This document shows positions 16,854 to 24,021 of a DNA stretch of 45,875 nt, in pieces. The stretch comes from Paraburkholderia sp. UYCP14C (lineage in GTDB: Bacteria > Pseudomonadota > Gammaproteobacteria > Burkholderiales > Burkholderiaceae), in the NCBI RefSeq assembly GCF_004197395.1, contig NZ_SELS01000060.1, forward strand, positions 1-45,875. Reading direction: 5' to 3'. A model generated the notes under the pieces. That model did no database searches. It was not told the origin of the DNA and saw only the letters and a list, made by a program, of their open reading frames with translations. Each line of letters opens with the position of its first letter. Within the stretch, counting starts at the first letter, position 1. Both the position numbers and the translations under genes were made by a program.

Positions 16854-17740
16854 GACGGCACTCCTTCTTTCGCGCGTTGCAGACGCAGATAGGCGATCGA
16901 GAACGCGAACAGCATCACGAGCATGATCAGCGAAACCGCGGCCGCTTCGCCGGGGCGTCCAAGCCGGAAGCCGAGTTCGTACAGATAGGTGACGAGGATG
17001 TGCGTGCTGTTGTCGGGGCCGCCTTGCGTCATCACCCAGATGATCGGAAACGAGTTGAACACGTAGATCACGTTCAGCAGGATCGCCATGTTGATGAACG
17101 GGCGCAGCAGCGGCATCGTCAATTGACGGAACTGCTGCCAGGCGCTCGCGCCGTCGATCCGCGCGGCTTCATAGATATCGCCCGGCACGGAAGACAGGCC
17201 GCCAAGAAGAATCGTCACCGTGAACGGCACGGACACCAGAATGCCGACCGCGATTTCGACGGGAAACGCGAACTCGGGCGTCGCGAGCCAGTGAATCGGG
17301 CCGCCGATCAGGCCGAGCCGCTGCAGCGTCACGTTGACCATGCCGTAGTCGTCGTTGAAGGCCCAGCGCCAGACGACCGCGGTCATCGTCAGCGAGACGG
17401 ACCACGGCAGCATCACGATCGTGCGCGCCACACCGCGGCCGTGAAAGTCCTGATTCAGAATCAGCGCGACAGGTACCGAGATCAGCACCGTGCCGCCCAC
17501 CACGCACACGGTCCAGATGATCGTGCGGCGGACCGAAGCGACGAACACCGGGTCCTGGAACACGTTGATGAAATTCTGCGCGCCGGTGAAGTCGCGTATC
17601 GCGCCGAAGCGCGATACCTCATGCAGCGATTGCCACACGATGTTGAAAATCGGATAGCTGATGATGAACAGCGCGAGCACGAGGCTCGGCGCAATCAGCA
17701 ACCAGGGCGCTTGCGCGCGCGGAGAAACGGAACGGCTCAT
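16850..17740 (-). CDS. Carbohydrate ABC transporter permease (MalF/UgpA-type, CUT1)
   Basis: From the ATG at 17740 the protein is 296 aa; an in-frame TTG at 17773 would add 11 residues but offers no better ribosome binding site. The basic N-terminus (MSRSVSPRAQ) precedes six hydrophobic segments, and the EAA loop reads DIYEAARIDGASAWQQFRQLTMPLL, in part. FNSFPIIWVMTQGGP before the last segments is typical for UgpA/MalF proteins. It sits between the binding-protein gene (174 bp upstream, with a hairpin in the gap) and the second permease (4-bp overlap). It is complete and undamaged. Confidence 0.9.
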   Translation of the reverse strand: MSRSVSPRAQAPWLLIAPSLVLALFIISYPIFNIVWQSLHEVSRFGAIRDFTGAQNFINVFQDPVFVASVRRTIIWTVCVVGGTVLISVPVALILNQDFHGRGVARTIVMLPWSVSLTMTAVVWRWAFNDDYGMVNVTLQRLGLIGGPIHWLATPEFAFPVEIAVGILVSVPFTVTILLGGLSSVPGDIYEAARIDGASAWQQFRQLTMPLLRPFINMAILLNVIYVFNSFPIIWVMTQGGPDNSTHILVTYLYELGFRLGRPGEAAAVSLIMLVMLFAFSIAYLRLQRAKEGVPS

Positions 17741-17850
17741 GCGTGCTCGATCGTTAGACGCGCCCACCTTCAAACGATGGGCGCGACGGAATGGGCCGGA
17801 GAGTGCATCGTGCTGCGCCGGCTCGATTGCGCAGATGGCGCGGCGCAGAG

Positions 17851-17876
17851 CGCGACGCCGTCGTAACGGCGCCGCG
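17851..17876 (-). other. Intercistronic hairpin between binding-protein and permease genes
   Basis: An 11-bp stem with one mismatch and a 4-nt loop (17851-17861 and 17866-17876) lies in the 174-bp gap. There is no T tract. Such elements commonly protect the upstream binding-protein mRNA from 3' decay, which would explain unequal expression within one operon. That role is inferred. Confidence 0.45.
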
Positions 17877-17914
17877 CGTTTCCGGTTCGCCTCGCTACTA
17901 CCAGAAGCCGCGTA

Positions 17915-19147
17915 TCAATGCCCGAGCGACTTGTTCGCCTGCGTCGCAGCCGCATTCAACGCTTCAGCCGGTTGCGCCTTGTTCAGGTAGATTGCTTGCA
18001 TCCCGTCGGTCACGGCCTTCGCGGTGTCTTCCCAGCCGGTCACGGTCGGCGCGAAGTGAGCCGTGGGCAGCAACGCGATGAACGCCTTGACGTCCGGATC
18101 GTTGAACGCCGGGTCCGCCGCTTCCGCCTTGGTGGTCGGCAGGAAGCCTTCGGTCGTCGTGAACTCGACGCGCGGTTCCTTCGTGAACAGATAGTCGAGG
18201 AACTTCCATGCGGACTTCTTCACCTTCGAGTTCTTGAACATCACGATCGAGTCGGTGACCGCGTAGGTGGCGTGCGTCGTGCCCATCGGCACCGGATCGA
18301 TGCCGTACTTCAGGTTCGGCGCTTCCTTCTTGATCTGCTTCGCGAGGAACGGCGCGGAGATCACCATCGCGACACGGCCCTGCTTGAACAGATTCTGCAC
18401 GTCTTCGCGGCTATAGCCGGTGACGCCCGGTTGCGTGAGACCCTGGTCGATCATCTGCTTGTACATCGTCGCGGCCTTCACGCCTGCCGGCGAATTGAAC
18501 GCGGCCTTGCCGTCCTTGCCGACCACGTCGCCGCCCATCGTCCACAGCGCGTAGTAATAGTAGACGTCGGTTTCGATTTCCTTGCCTTGCAGACCGTAGC
18601 CGGCGACGCCTTGCGCCTTCAGCTTCTTCGATGCATCGATCACGTCGTTCCAGGTCTTCGGGCCGTCGGGGTAGCCGACCTTAGCGAGCAGGTCCTTGTT
18701 GTAGTACAGCGCGCGCGCGGAAGCGGCGATCGGCAGGCCGTAGGTCTTGCCGTTGATCTGGCCGGGAGCGAGGAACGGACCGATGAAGCGGGCCTTGAAG
18801 TTCGCATCCATATAGCCGTCGAGCGGCTCGGCGACGTCGTCCTTCACGAAGTCGAGCAGCCAGCGCGTGCCGACGATCGCGAGGTCCGCGTTGGCGCCGC
18901 CGGAGATGTCCGTTTGCAGCTTCTGTTGCAGCGTGTCCCAGTTCACGTCTTCGATCTTGATGGTCGTGCCGGGGTTGGCCTTCTCGAAGTTGCGGGCCAT
19001 TTTCTCGAAGTACGGCGCGGTCGCGTCGCTGTAGTGAGCGACCGTCACGCGGACCGTGTCGGCGTGGGCCGACACGGCGATACCTGCAAACGCGAGCGCC
19101 ACGGCGACTTTGCCTAGCGCGAGGGAAGCACGGGCATGCAACGACAT
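17915..19147 (-). CDS. Extracellular carbohydrate-binding protein (CUT1)
   Basis: The 410-aa protein has a Sec signal peptide (residues 1 to about 29, cleavage near AHA-DTV). It is a family 1 solute-binding protein: VTVAHYSDATAPYFEKMARNFEKANPG opens the fold, with KTYGLPIAASARALYYNKDLLAKVGYPDGPKTW and WKFLDYLFTKEPRVEFTTTEGFLPTT as further landmarks. It should bind a sugar, oligosaccharide or polyol in the periplasm. AGGAGAG lies upstream of the ATG. It is the first gene of the minus-strand operon, driven from the divergent region that carries an RpiR-like motif between -35 and -10. Substrate is unknown. Confidence 0.92.
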   Translation of the reverse strand: MSLHARASLALGKVAVALAFAGIAVSAHADTVRVTVAHYSDATAPYFEKMARNFEKANPGTTIKIEDVNWDTLQQKLQTDISGGANADLAIVGTRWLLDFVKDDVAEPLDGYMDANFKARFIGPFLAPGQINGKTYGLPIAASARALYYNKDLLAKVGYPDGPKTWNDVIDASKKLKAQGVAGYGLQGKEIETDVYYYYALWTMGGDVVGKDGKAAFNSPAGVKAATMYKQMIDQGLTQPGVTGYSREDVQNLFKQGRVAMVISAPFLAKQIKKEAPNLKYGIDPVPMGTTHATYAVTDSIVMFKNSKVKKSAWKFLDYLFTKEPRVEFTTTEGFLPTTKAEAADPAFNDPDVKAFIALLPTAHFAPTVTGWEDTAKAVTDGMQAIYLNKAQPAEALNAAATQANKSLGH

Positions 19148-19197
19148 TTTTCTCTCTCCTGGGGTGGTTTGCTGCCGTCGCCGGCCGCCTTGGGTAA

Positions 19198-19226
19198 ATT
19201 GTTTGAAAAAATCCTACATGACGCAA
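19198..19226 (-). promoter_or_regulatory. Promoter of the binding-protein operon with RpiR-like site in the spacer
   Basis: On the minus strand TTGCGT (19226-19221) and AACAAT (19203-19198) are 17 bp apart. The spacer contains TGTAGGATTTTTTCA (19218-19204), which matches the second copy at 19371-19385 at 12 of 15 positions. Repressor binding here would block the promoter. The remainder of the 318-bp divergent gap (19148-19465) shows no gene. Confidence 0.5.
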
Positions 19227-19370
19227 AATAGCTTGTCACGTAGGGTCTGCGATATTTCTTCTCGGGTTGTTTTGTGCATAAGATGCTGTAAAGCATGGGG
19301 TATTCTGCACTGCGCGACGATCTGAAAACCCACTCTTCGGGATAAACCGGCAGTCGTCGCAAGTTGTCTA

Positions 19371-19385
19371 TGTAGGAAATTTACA
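19371..19385 (+). promoter_or_regulatory. RpiR-like operator TGTAGGAAATTTACA upstream of the dehydrogenase
   Basis: The 15-bp motif is an imperfect palindrome (TGTA...TACA ends) of the kind bound by RpiR/HexR-family regulators. It sits 1 bp after a TTGTCT -35-like hexamer (19364-19369), the same geometry as the copy on the other strand at 19204-19218. An RpiR gene closes the plus-strand operon, making it the obvious ligand-sensing partner. Confidence 0.5.
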
Positions 19386-19465
19386 GCAAGGCGCGCCGCG
19401 CGAAGCGGGTGGCGGAGGGCGCCGGCAAGACGGCCGAAGCGGCCGGGCGATCGAGCGAGGAACAC

Positions 19466-20239
19466 ATGGATCGTGTCGTATTGGTAACGGGCGCATGCGG
19501 CGGTATCGGCAGCGTGTTATGCGAGCGCTTCGTCGAGGCGGGCGACACCGTGCTCGCGCTCGACATCGACGCGGCCGCGCTGCAATCGTTGAGCGCGCGG
19601 CTCGGCGCAGACAAGGTTGCGCCGGTCGCGGTCGATCTCGGCGACGCGGCCGCAGTGCAGCAAGCGGTGGCCGCGGCGGTTGCGCAGCACGGACCGGTCG
19701 ACGTGCTGGTCGCGAACGCGGGCGCGGCGCTGGGTGCGTCGCTCGCGAGCACCGACGCCGCGAGCTGGCAGCGCGACATCCATTTGAATCTGAACGGTAC
19801 GTATCACACGGTCGAGGCGGTGCGCGCGTCGATGATCGAACGGCAGCGCGGCGCGGTCGTGCTGATCGGCTCGGTGAACGGTCTTGCCGCGCTCGGTCAT
19901 CCGGCATATAGCGCCGCGAAGGCCGGCCTGATCAGCTATACGAAGGCGCTCGCGATCGAGCTGGGCCGCTACGGCATTCGCGCGAACATCGTGTGTCCGG
20001 GCACCGTGAAGACCCAAGCGTGGCAGGCGCGCGTCGACAAGAACCCGCAGGTGTTCGAGGAACTGAAGAAGTGGTACCCGTTGCGCGACTTCGCGACGCC
20101 CGACGACATCGCCGACGCGGTGCTGTTTCTCGCGTCGCCGCAAGCGCGCGTGATCACCGGCGTCGTGTTGCCGGTCGACGGCGGCTTGATGGCGGGCAAC
20201 CGGTTGATGGCGCAGGAGCTGACGCTCGAGTCGTTCTGA
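19466..20239 (+). CDS. Short-chain dehydrogenase/reductase (SDR)
   Basis: The ATG at 19466 has GCGAGG 5 nt upstream and gives a standard 257-aa classical SDR; an in-frame ATG at 19409 lacks this site. The Rossmann motif TGACGGIG is at residues 8-15, the NAG motif at 84-86, and the catalytic tetrad Asn110, Ser136, Tyr148 and Lys152 (YSAAK) is complete. The C-terminal PVDGGLMAG is typical. It is a cytoplasmic NAD(P)(H)-dependent oxidoreductase, probably acting on the sugar or polyol imported by the linked ABC transporter. The acidic residue after strand 2 (LDID, D33) favours NAD over NADP. It leads the plus-strand operon with the ATPase and RpiR genes. Confidence 0.9.
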   Translation: MDRVVLVTGACGGIGSVLCERFVEAGDTVLALDIDAAALQSLSARLGADKVAPVAVDLGDAAAVQQAVAAAVAQHGPVDVLVANAGAALGASLASTDAASWQRDIHLNLNGTYHTVEAVRASMIERQRGAVVLIGSVNGLAALGHPAYSAAKAGLISYTKALAIELGRYGIRANIVCPGTVKTQAWQARVDKNPQVFEELKKWYPLRDFATPDDIADAVLFLASPQARVITGVVLPVDGGLMAGNRLMAQELTLESF

Positions 20240-20303
20240 GCCGCGCGCGGCGCGCGCCATAGGACACCCGCAATCCAACACGCAGCAAGACAATGAGGAC
20301 AGC

Positions 20304-21386
20304 ATGGCAGCAGTGCAACTGAGCGGCATCTTCAAACGCTATGGCGACACCCAGGTCGTGCACGGCATCGATCTCCACATCGACGACGGCGAGTTCGTCG
20401 TGCTGGTCGGTCCGTCGGGCTGCGGCAAGAGCACGCTGATGCGGATGGTGGCCGGCCTCGAGGAAATCAGCGGCGGCGATCTGATGATCGGCGGCACGCG
20501 CGCGAATGCGCTCGCGCCGCAGCAGCGCAACATCTCGATGGTGTTCCAGAGCTACGCGCTGTATCCGCATCTGTCGGTTTATGAAAACATCGCGTTCGGT
20601 CCGAGAATTCGTAAGGAGCCCGCGGAGAAATTCAAGCCGCGCATCGAAGCGGCCGCGAAGATGCTGAACCTCAGTGGCTATCTGGACCGCTTACCGCGCG
20701 CACTGTCGGGCGGTCAGCGGCAACGCGTCGCGATGGGCCGCGCGGTGGTGCGCGAGCCGTCGTTGTTTCTGTTCGACGAGCCGCTGTCGAATCTCGACGC
20801 GAAGCTGCGCGTGCAGATGCGCACCGAAATCAAGGCGCTGCATCAGCGCTTGAAGAACACGGTGATCTACGTCACGCACGATCAGATCGAAGCGATGACG
20901 ATGGCCGATCGCATCGTCGTGATGAACGCGGGACGTATCGAGCAGATCGGCCGCCCGCTCGAACTCTACGACCGGCCGGCGAATCTGTTCGTCGCGAGCT
21001 TCCTCGGCTCGCCGTCGATGAATTTTGCCGAGGGCGTGATCGTCAATCGCACGCAGGGCGCGGGCCTCGCGTTGAGGCTCGCGGACGGCAGCGAGGTCGC
21101 GCTCGAAACCACGCCCGCGTCGGCCGTGGTCGGCGCGAAGGTCACGCTCGGCGTGCGGCCCGAGCACATCGAGATCACGACGCAGATACCGGATGCCGCG
21201 CTCGACGTCGAAGTGATCGAGCCGACTGGCGCCGAGACGCACTTGTACGGGAAAATTGGCGGCACCACGTGGTGCGTGACCACGCGCGAGCGCGCGAAGA
21301 TCGAGCCCGGTCAGCGTGTTGCGCTGCGTCTGCCGGCCGAACACATTCATCTGTTCGATACGGAGAGTGGACGCAGGCTGGTCTGA
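20304..21386 (+). CDS. Sugar ABC transporter ATP-binding protein (MalK/UgpC-type)
   Basis: The 360-aa protein has one ATPase domain with Walker A GPSGCGKST (36-44), Q-loop FQSYALYPHLS, signature LSGGQRQRVAMGRA, Walker B LFLFDEPLSNLDAKLR and switch THDQIEAMTMAD. It is followed by a C-terminal TOBE/MalK regulatory domain (FLGSPSMNFAEG ... LGVRPEHIEI). It energises the two permeases encoded on the opposite strand at 16002-17740. Proteins of this class are often shared by several CUT1 importers. It lies 64 bp after the SDR gene, in the same operon. Confidence 0.94.
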   Translation: MAAVQLSGIFKRYGDTQVVHGIDLHIDDGEFVVLVGPSGCGKSTLMRMVAGLEEISGGDLMIGGTRANALAPQQRNISMVFQSYALYPHLSVYENIAFGPRIRKEPAEKFKPRIEAAAKMLNLSGYLDRLPRALSGGQRQRVAMGRAVVREPSLFLFDEPLSNLDAKLRVQMRTEIKALHQRLKNTVIYVTHDQIEAMTMADRIVVMNAGRIEQIGRPLELYDRPANLFVASFLGSPSMNFAEGVIVNRTQGAGLALRLADGSEVALETTPASAVVGAKVTLGVRPEHIEITTQIPDAALDVEVIEPTGAETHLYGKIGGTTWCVTTRERAKIEPGQRVALRLPAEHIHLFDTESGRRLV

Positions 21387-21480
21387 ACCGCGCGCGGCTC
21401 GAACTTTGAGCGGGCCGATTGAAGCCGAAGAAGCTGCGAGCGACGCGGATCCACATGTAACAGCCCCTAAGGAACACCGG

Positions 21481-22344
21481 GTGTCCGCACCGAACTTGAT
21501 TCCCCATATCCGCAGCGCACTCGCGAGTCTGCGGCCCGCCGAGCGCAAGGTCGCCGACATGGTGCTCGCCGACGTCGACTTCGCGATGCGCGCGAGCATC
21601 ACCGAACTCGCGCAGCGCGCCGACGTGTCCGAGCCTTCCGTCACGCGTTTTTGCCGCGCGATCGGTGCGCACGGTCTGCGCGACTTCAAGATGCAGCTCG
21701 CGCAGAGCGTGGCGGGCGGAATGCCGTATGCGTCGACTGCGGTCGCCCGCGACGACGACGTGCAAACCTTGATGGACAAGGTCGGCGAAGCGGCGATCGA
21801 CGGCATCACGCATGCGCGCGGCGCGCTCGATCCTGCCGTGGTCGAAAGCGCGATCGCTGCGCTTTCGAGCGCGAGGCGGGTGTTTTTCTTCGGCGTGGGT
21901 TCGGGCTCCGGGCTGGTCGCGCAGGATGCGGCGCTGCGGTTTTTGCGCATCGACATCGCGGCGGCCGCGTTCACCGATGGTCATTTGCAGCGTCTTTACG
22001 CGGGCCTGATGGAGCCTGGGGACGTCGCGTTCGCGATCTCGCATTCGGGGCGCAGCGTCGAAGTGAACGAAAGCATCCAGATCGCGAAGGAGCGCGGCGC
22101 GACGACGATCGCGCTGACCAACGTCGGCTCGCGGCTCGCATGGCTGGTCGATATTCCGCTGCTGCTGCGCGTGGCGAGCCCGATCGATCCGAACACGCCG
22201 GGCGTGTCGCGGCTCGTGCATCTGTGCATCATGGACGCGCTCGCGATCGGCGTCGCGCTGAAGGCTGGGCCGGAGACGCTGGAGAAGATGCGGCATGCGA
22301 AGGCGCGGCTCGTGCCGCATGAGCCGGAAGGGGCGGGCGGGTAG
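21481..22344 (+). CDS. RpiR-family transcriptional regulator (HTH + SIS)
   Basis: The GTG at 21481 is preceded by AAGGAA and yields 287 aa, the normal RpiR size; longer in-frame readings begin inside the ATPase gene. The N-terminal HTH_6 domain (residues about 1-75) contains SITELAQRADVSEPSVTRFCRAIG. The C-terminal SIS domain (about 120-255) contains VFFFGVGSGSGLVAQDAALRF in part, and AFAISHSGRSVEVNES, the usual sugar-phosphate binding loop. It probably senses a phosphorylated sugar and represses the two divergent transporter operons through the TGTAGGA motifs. Last gene of the plus-strand operon. Confidence 0.9.
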   Translation: MSAPNLIPHIRSALASLRPAERKVADMVLADVDFAMRASITELAQRADVSEPSVTRFCRAIGAHGLRDFKMQLAQSVAGGMPYASTAVARDDDVQTLMDKVGEAAIDGITHARGALDPAVVESAIAALSSARRVFFFGVGSGSGLVAQDAALRFLRIDIAAAAFTDGHLQRLYAGLMEPGDVAFAISHSGRSVEVNESIQIAKERGATTIALTNVGSRLAWLVDIPLLLRVASPIDPNTPGVSRLVHLCIMDALAIGVALKAGPETLEKMRHAKARLVPHEPEGAGG

Positions 22345-22416
22345 AGCGCGTATGTCTGTATGAAGCGGTGATCGATATGCGTCGCGGTTTCGACGCCGAA
22401 GCGCCCTCAAATACTA

Positions 22417-22716
22417 TTACCGCTCGGCTTCATCGAGCCGGCGATGTGCGATCGCGTACACCTTCCCGCGGTTGCGCTTACCCATTGTTATCACCGTTAC
22501 TACGACGGCACCGTTATCGACGCGGTACACGAGGCGAAAGCCGAGGGATGCAAGCTTTATCTTGTAGGTATCTGGCATCGTCGAGAGCGCCGCAGATGGT
22601 ACGCGAGGATTCTCCAGACGCTCTTTCAGCTTTTTCTTGAACCGCTCTCGCACGGTGGCGTCGAGCTTTTCCCATTCTTTCAGGGCAGACGGCAAGAAGG
22701 CAAGGCTATAGGTCAT
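22417..22716 (-). CDS. RelE/ParE-superfamily toxin
   Basis: The 99-aa protein is a RelE-type mRNA interferase by size and pattern: SLAFLPSALKEWEKLDATVRERFKKKLKERL at the N-terminus, PDTYKIKLASLGFRLVYRVDNG in the centre, and VVVTVITMGKRNRGKVYAIA at the end, with the basic residues used for ribosome and RNA contact. It should cut mRNA at the ribosome when free of antitoxin. It overlaps the antitoxin gene upstream by 11 bp, so translation is coupled. StbE/RelE-type systems occur on plasmids and chromosomes alike. No damage is seen. Confidence 0.88.
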   Translation of the reverse strand: MTYSLAFLPSALKEWEKLDATVRERFKKKLKERLENPRVPSAALSTMPDTYKIKLASLGFRLVYRVDNGAVVVTVITMGKRNRGKVYAIAHRRLDEAER

Positions 22717-22948
22717 CGAGGTTTACGTTGATGGGCTTCTCGCCGGCACGCTCCCTCGCAATTGCGGCGAGCTCAACGTCATCGAGCACGTCGCAGATCC
22801 GTTCCCACTCTGCAGCGGGTACGAGATAGGCGACCGGGGAGTTCCGGTTAAGCACGGCGACCGGGCCTTCGGCGGCTTCAATTGCGGCGCTCGGGTTCAC
22901 CTTGAGCTCGCTGATCCCAATCGATGCACTGGCCAGTATCTTTTGCAT
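22706..22948 (-). CDS. Phd/YefM-family antitoxin
   Basis: The start is taken at 22948, 8-9 nt after AGGAG; an in-frame ATG at 23002 lies upstream of the operator and lacks a ribosome binding site. The 80-aa protein resembles StbD/Phd: ASIGISELKVNPSAAIEAAEGPVAVLNRNSPVAYLVPAAEWE is the DNA-binding half (quoted in outline; ISELK, NPSAAI, PVAVL and YLVPA are the landmarks), and the acidic tail (DDVELAAIARERAGEKPI) wraps the toxin. It neutralises the RelE-type product and represses the operon through the palindrome at 22963-22978. Confidence 0.88.
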   Translation of the reverse strand: MQKILASASIGISELKVNPSAAIEAAEGPVAVLNRNSPVAYLVPAAEWERICDVLDDVELAAIARERAGEKPINVNLDDL

Positions 22949-22962
22949 GCAAACAACTCCTG

Positions 22963-22978
22963 TTCGGAAATTTCCGAA
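22963..22978. promoter_or_regulatory. Toxin-antitoxin autoregulation operator
   Basis: TTCGGAAATTTCCGAA is a perfect 16-bp palindrome directly upstream of the antitoxin ribosome binding site. A second perfect palindrome, TTTGCATGCAAA (22942-22953), overlaps the antitoxin start codon. Confidence 0.7.
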
Positions 22979-23053
22979 AGTCTTTCCGCGATGTCCGTTC
23001 ACGGGCGCATCACATAGAGGGTCCGCGGACGGGAAGGCGGGCTAGGCAGGTCC

Positions 23054-23116
23054 TCAGACCAAATCATATTATAGGTCATTAAAATGACCACTGTACTGGT
23101 CTGATTGTTGGTCATG
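23054..23116. repeat. Cluster of GGTCA/TGACC repeats, possible operator array
   Basis: Within 63 bp are TCAGACC (23054-23060) and its inverse GGTCTGA (23098-23104), a nested GGTCATTAAAATGACC dyad (23074-23089), and a further TTGGTCATGA (23108-23117). The stretch is AT-rich against its surroundings. It lies between the antitoxin and the 159-aa gene, with no recognised gene reading away from it. The 227-bp gap 23003-23229 contains nothing else that I can identify. Confidence 0.45.
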
Positions 23117-23229
23117 AGGGCCGGACAATGGTGGGTGCGGGCTCGAGCGCGGGTTCGGTGGTTGCCTGGCCGCCAGCCCCGAGCGTCGAACTTGAGTCGT
23201 CCGGCTCACGGGACCCTATGCCCACGTCC

Positions 23230-23709
23230 TCAGTGCATGTAGGTGACGCGGCGCGCCTGCACGTCGAGTTCGACGCCGGCGTCGAGCAGATTGATCGCGA
23301 ACCAGCGCAGCAGCTTCAGCACGCCGCTGACCGCCGGCGCGGGCAGCCATTCGCCGAGCATCCGCAACGCGGCGCCGCTATGCGTTTTCTGCAGCAGCGC
23401 GATCGATTGCAGCATCACGGCCTCGTCCTTGCCGAGCTCGGTCGCGCAGCGACAGCGCATGTCGAGCGGCCGATACGACACGTGCATCAACGAGCGCATC
23501 AGCAGATCGAAGTGCTCGATGCCGTCCTGACGCAAGCCGGCCTGACTCAGGATGTCGCGCCAATGCAGACTGCCGCGCGCGCTTTCGCAGGCCGGCCGCA
23601 GCCACGTGCGCACGGCGCTGAGCACCGTGTGATCGGGCGCGCCGGCGGCGTCGAGCGGAAGGTCGTCGATCAGTTCGGGGCGGCTGTCGTGTTGAGAGCG
23701 GAAGTTCAT
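23230..23709 (-). CDS. Protein of unknown function under a Fur box, 159 aa
   Basis: GAGGAG lies 5 nt upstream of the ATG at 23709, and the frame has strong coding character; an open frame on the opposite strand is its shadow. No family is recognised. The protein is soluble and mainly helical in look, with HTVLSAVRTWLRPACESARG and WRDILSQAGL near the N-terminus, and LKLLRWFAINLLDAGVELD near the C-terminus. Two adjacent cysteines are at CRC in the middle. The promoter region carries a Fur box overlapping a -35 element, so expression is expected to rise under iron starvation. A role in iron metabolism is inferred only from this. It is monocistronic. Confidence 0.7.
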   Translation of the reverse strand: MNFRSQHDSRPELIDDLPLDAAGAPDHTVLSAVRTWLRPACESARGSLHWRDILSQAGLRQDGIEHFDLLMRSLMHVSYRPLDMRCRCATELGKDEAVMLQSIALLQKTHSGAALRMLGEWLPAPAVSGVLKLLRWFAINLLDAGVELDVQARRVTYMH

Positions 23710-23811
23710 CGATGCTCCTCGTTTGAGACAGTCCGGAACGTCGCGCCGGTCACTTGGGGGGCGGCCGTGTCGCGGGTCGGATTGAAGGTCGGGTGATCTG
23801 CCATGCGGTGA

Positions 23812-23857
23812 ATCATGGAGCAAAACGATCGTTAATGCAAATCATTCTCATTTGATA
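23812..23857 (-). promoter_or_regulatory. Fur box and promoter for the 159-aa gene
   Basis: On the minus strand, AATGAGAATGATTTGCATT lies at about 23853-23835 and matches the classic Fur target. TTGCAT (23840-23835) and CATGAT (23817-23812) are spaced 17 bp and form a promoter whose -35 lies in the box. The start codon is 103 bp further on. The box is also 165 bp upstream of the divergent MFS gene, which it could in principle affect. No gene is visible elsewhere in 23710-24021. Confidence 0.7.
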
Positions 23858-24021
23858 GGTCTTCGAAAAGCGCTTGGCATTGCTCTTCGCATCCGATTCA
23901 ATGCAACTAACCGTCAAACCGAAACGTCGCTCCCAGCTATCATGGCAATCTGCCGCATGCGTCCAACTCACCATCCAACCAGAACCGGCCCGCAGCGTTT
24001 CCCGTCCACGTCCGTCCGCCC

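Noticed and set aside
19400-19465. Longer N-terminus for the short-chain dehydrogenase from the ATG at 19409
   Set aside because: It would add a 19-residue polar extension absent from classical SDRs and lacks a ribosome binding site; GCGAGG precedes the ATG at 19466.
23128-23796. A 222-codon plus-strand frame opposite the Fur-controlled gene
   Set aside because: The minus-strand frame has the ribosome binding site and promoter, and the plus-strand product looks like a shadow.
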